Source: Candidatus Nitrosopumilus sp.
GTDB taxonomy: Archaea; Thermoproteota; Nitrososphaeria; Nitrososphaerales; Nitrosopumilaceae
Direction of reading: 5' to 3'
Assembly: GCA_029861085.1 (NCBI GenBank)
Contig: JAOUAE010000101.1
Span: forward strand, 1 to 5,135
DNA length: 5,135 bases
Position 1 is the first letter of the stretch. Every line of letters starts with the position of its first letter. Of this stretch, positions 4,796-5,135 are shown piece by piece. The notes beneath the pieces are model-generated. The model did not search any database. It was not told the DNA's origin and saw only the letters and a program-made list of their open reading frames with translations. The position numbers and the translations under genes were made by a program.

Positions 4796-5135
4796 TCAAG
4801 AATTTAACTTACATTCAGTTTTTAGGGACTTCACAGTTGTGAAATAGGTAACAGTTAGAATTCCAATGGCAACGATTCTAATTGGAATCTCATAATTTGT
4901 CAAAAATGCAGTGGCAGTGGCTCCAACTGAACCAAAAGTAGAGATTACAGCAAATCCAATAGGCCCACAACTACATGCACCAGCAGCAGCACCAACTATA
5001 GATCCAACAATGCTTCCACCGATTTTTTGTTTTGATTTTTGGAGAATGATGATACGGAATATGTTCATCGGTAGTACCAATGCAGATAATGCAGAAATTA
5101 TTACAATAAGGACAAATCCCAATTCAGTTCCAGAA
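4796..5135 (-). CDS. Multi-pass membrane protein with CSCGP motif, MerT/MerF-like layout (5' end missing)
   Basis: The frame ends with TGA at 4796-4798 and stays open to the right edge, so the N terminus is outside the window; a TTG at 5122 lies within the frame but need not be the start. About 112 codons are visible. Counting from that TTG, there is a hydrophobic segment (2-27), a basic loop QKSKQKIGG (28-36), a small-residue helix (37-50), the motif CSCGP (50-54), and two further helices (about 56-75 and 80-97), then a short tail with a third Cys (104). A Cys pair close to Pro at a helix start, then S-x-G-x-x-G-A and a final helix with Tyr, is the arrangement of MerT/MerF mercury transporters, so binding of a soft metal or a thiol-redox role is possible. 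This is a layout resemblance, not a firm family match. Confidence 0.7.
   Translation of the reverse strand, partial: SGTELGFVLIVIISALSALVLPMNIFRIIILQKSKQKIGGSIVGSIVGAAAGACSCGPIGFAVISTFGSVGATATAFLTNYEIPIRIVAIGILTVTYFTTVKSLKTECKLNS

Noticed and set aside
1..5135. CRISPR array, insertion sequence or phage genes
   Set aside because: I saw no regularly spaced repeats, no transposase or integrase motif and no terminal inverted repeats at gene-scale distance.

Overview
The window is AT-rich archaeal DNA, most likely from a marine ammonia-oxidising thaumarchaeon (Nitrososphaerota, Nitrosopumilus-like). The main clue is a membrane protein of the exosortase/archaeosortase superfamily with Ser at the usual catalytic Cys position, the type known as thaumarchaeosortase. 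Also consistent are a Dpo4-like DinB polymerase ending in a PIP box, TTTAAA/TTTAATATAT-type promoter boxes, short or absent leaders, T-run terminators and frequent TTG starts. The species assignment is inference.

Layout, left to right. Positions 1-93 (minus) hold the first 31 codons of an unrecognised gene that runs off the left edge. Its promoter (94-160) carries an inverted repeat plus a third, direct copy of TCAGTATTT. Two back-to-back stem-loops (163-188 and 199-234) lie between it and a small pore-only potassium channel (246-692, minus). Positions 693-1070 have no recognisable gene but contain a possible 55-codon leaderless gene (770-937, minus), which may be the 3' part of a longer frame broken by one TGA. 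A sodium/proton-coupled glutamate/aspartate or dicarboxylate symporter of the GltPh/SLC1 family follows on plus (1071-2414), then a DinB translesion polymerase on plus (2530-3624). The polymerase is convergent with the thaumarchaeosortase-like gene (3637-4554, minus), with only 12 bp between stop codons and a T-rich symmetric terminator there. About 240 bp of promoter-rich, gene-poor DNA separates it from a right-edge gene (4796-5135, minus, 5' end missing) for a multi-pass membrane protein with a CSCGP motif, organised like MerT/MerF metal transporters.

The genes do not form one pathway. They look like independently transcribed single genes for ion and solute transport (K+ channel, amino acid/dicarboxylate uptake, possible metal or thiol-linked membrane protein), DNA damage tolerance and surface-protein processing. 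Four of the start codons first suggested by the open frames are TTG. For the sortase-like gene a downstream ATG fits the promoter better, and for the right-edge gene the frame stays open to the window edge, so its true start lies outside.

I found no tRNA, rRNA, CRISPR array, insertion sequence or phage gene. The most interesting items are the Ser-for-Cys sortase-like enzyme, the triple-repeat operator candidate, the tandem hairpins, the interrupted small frame, and the symporter that lacks the mobile arginine at both known positions.
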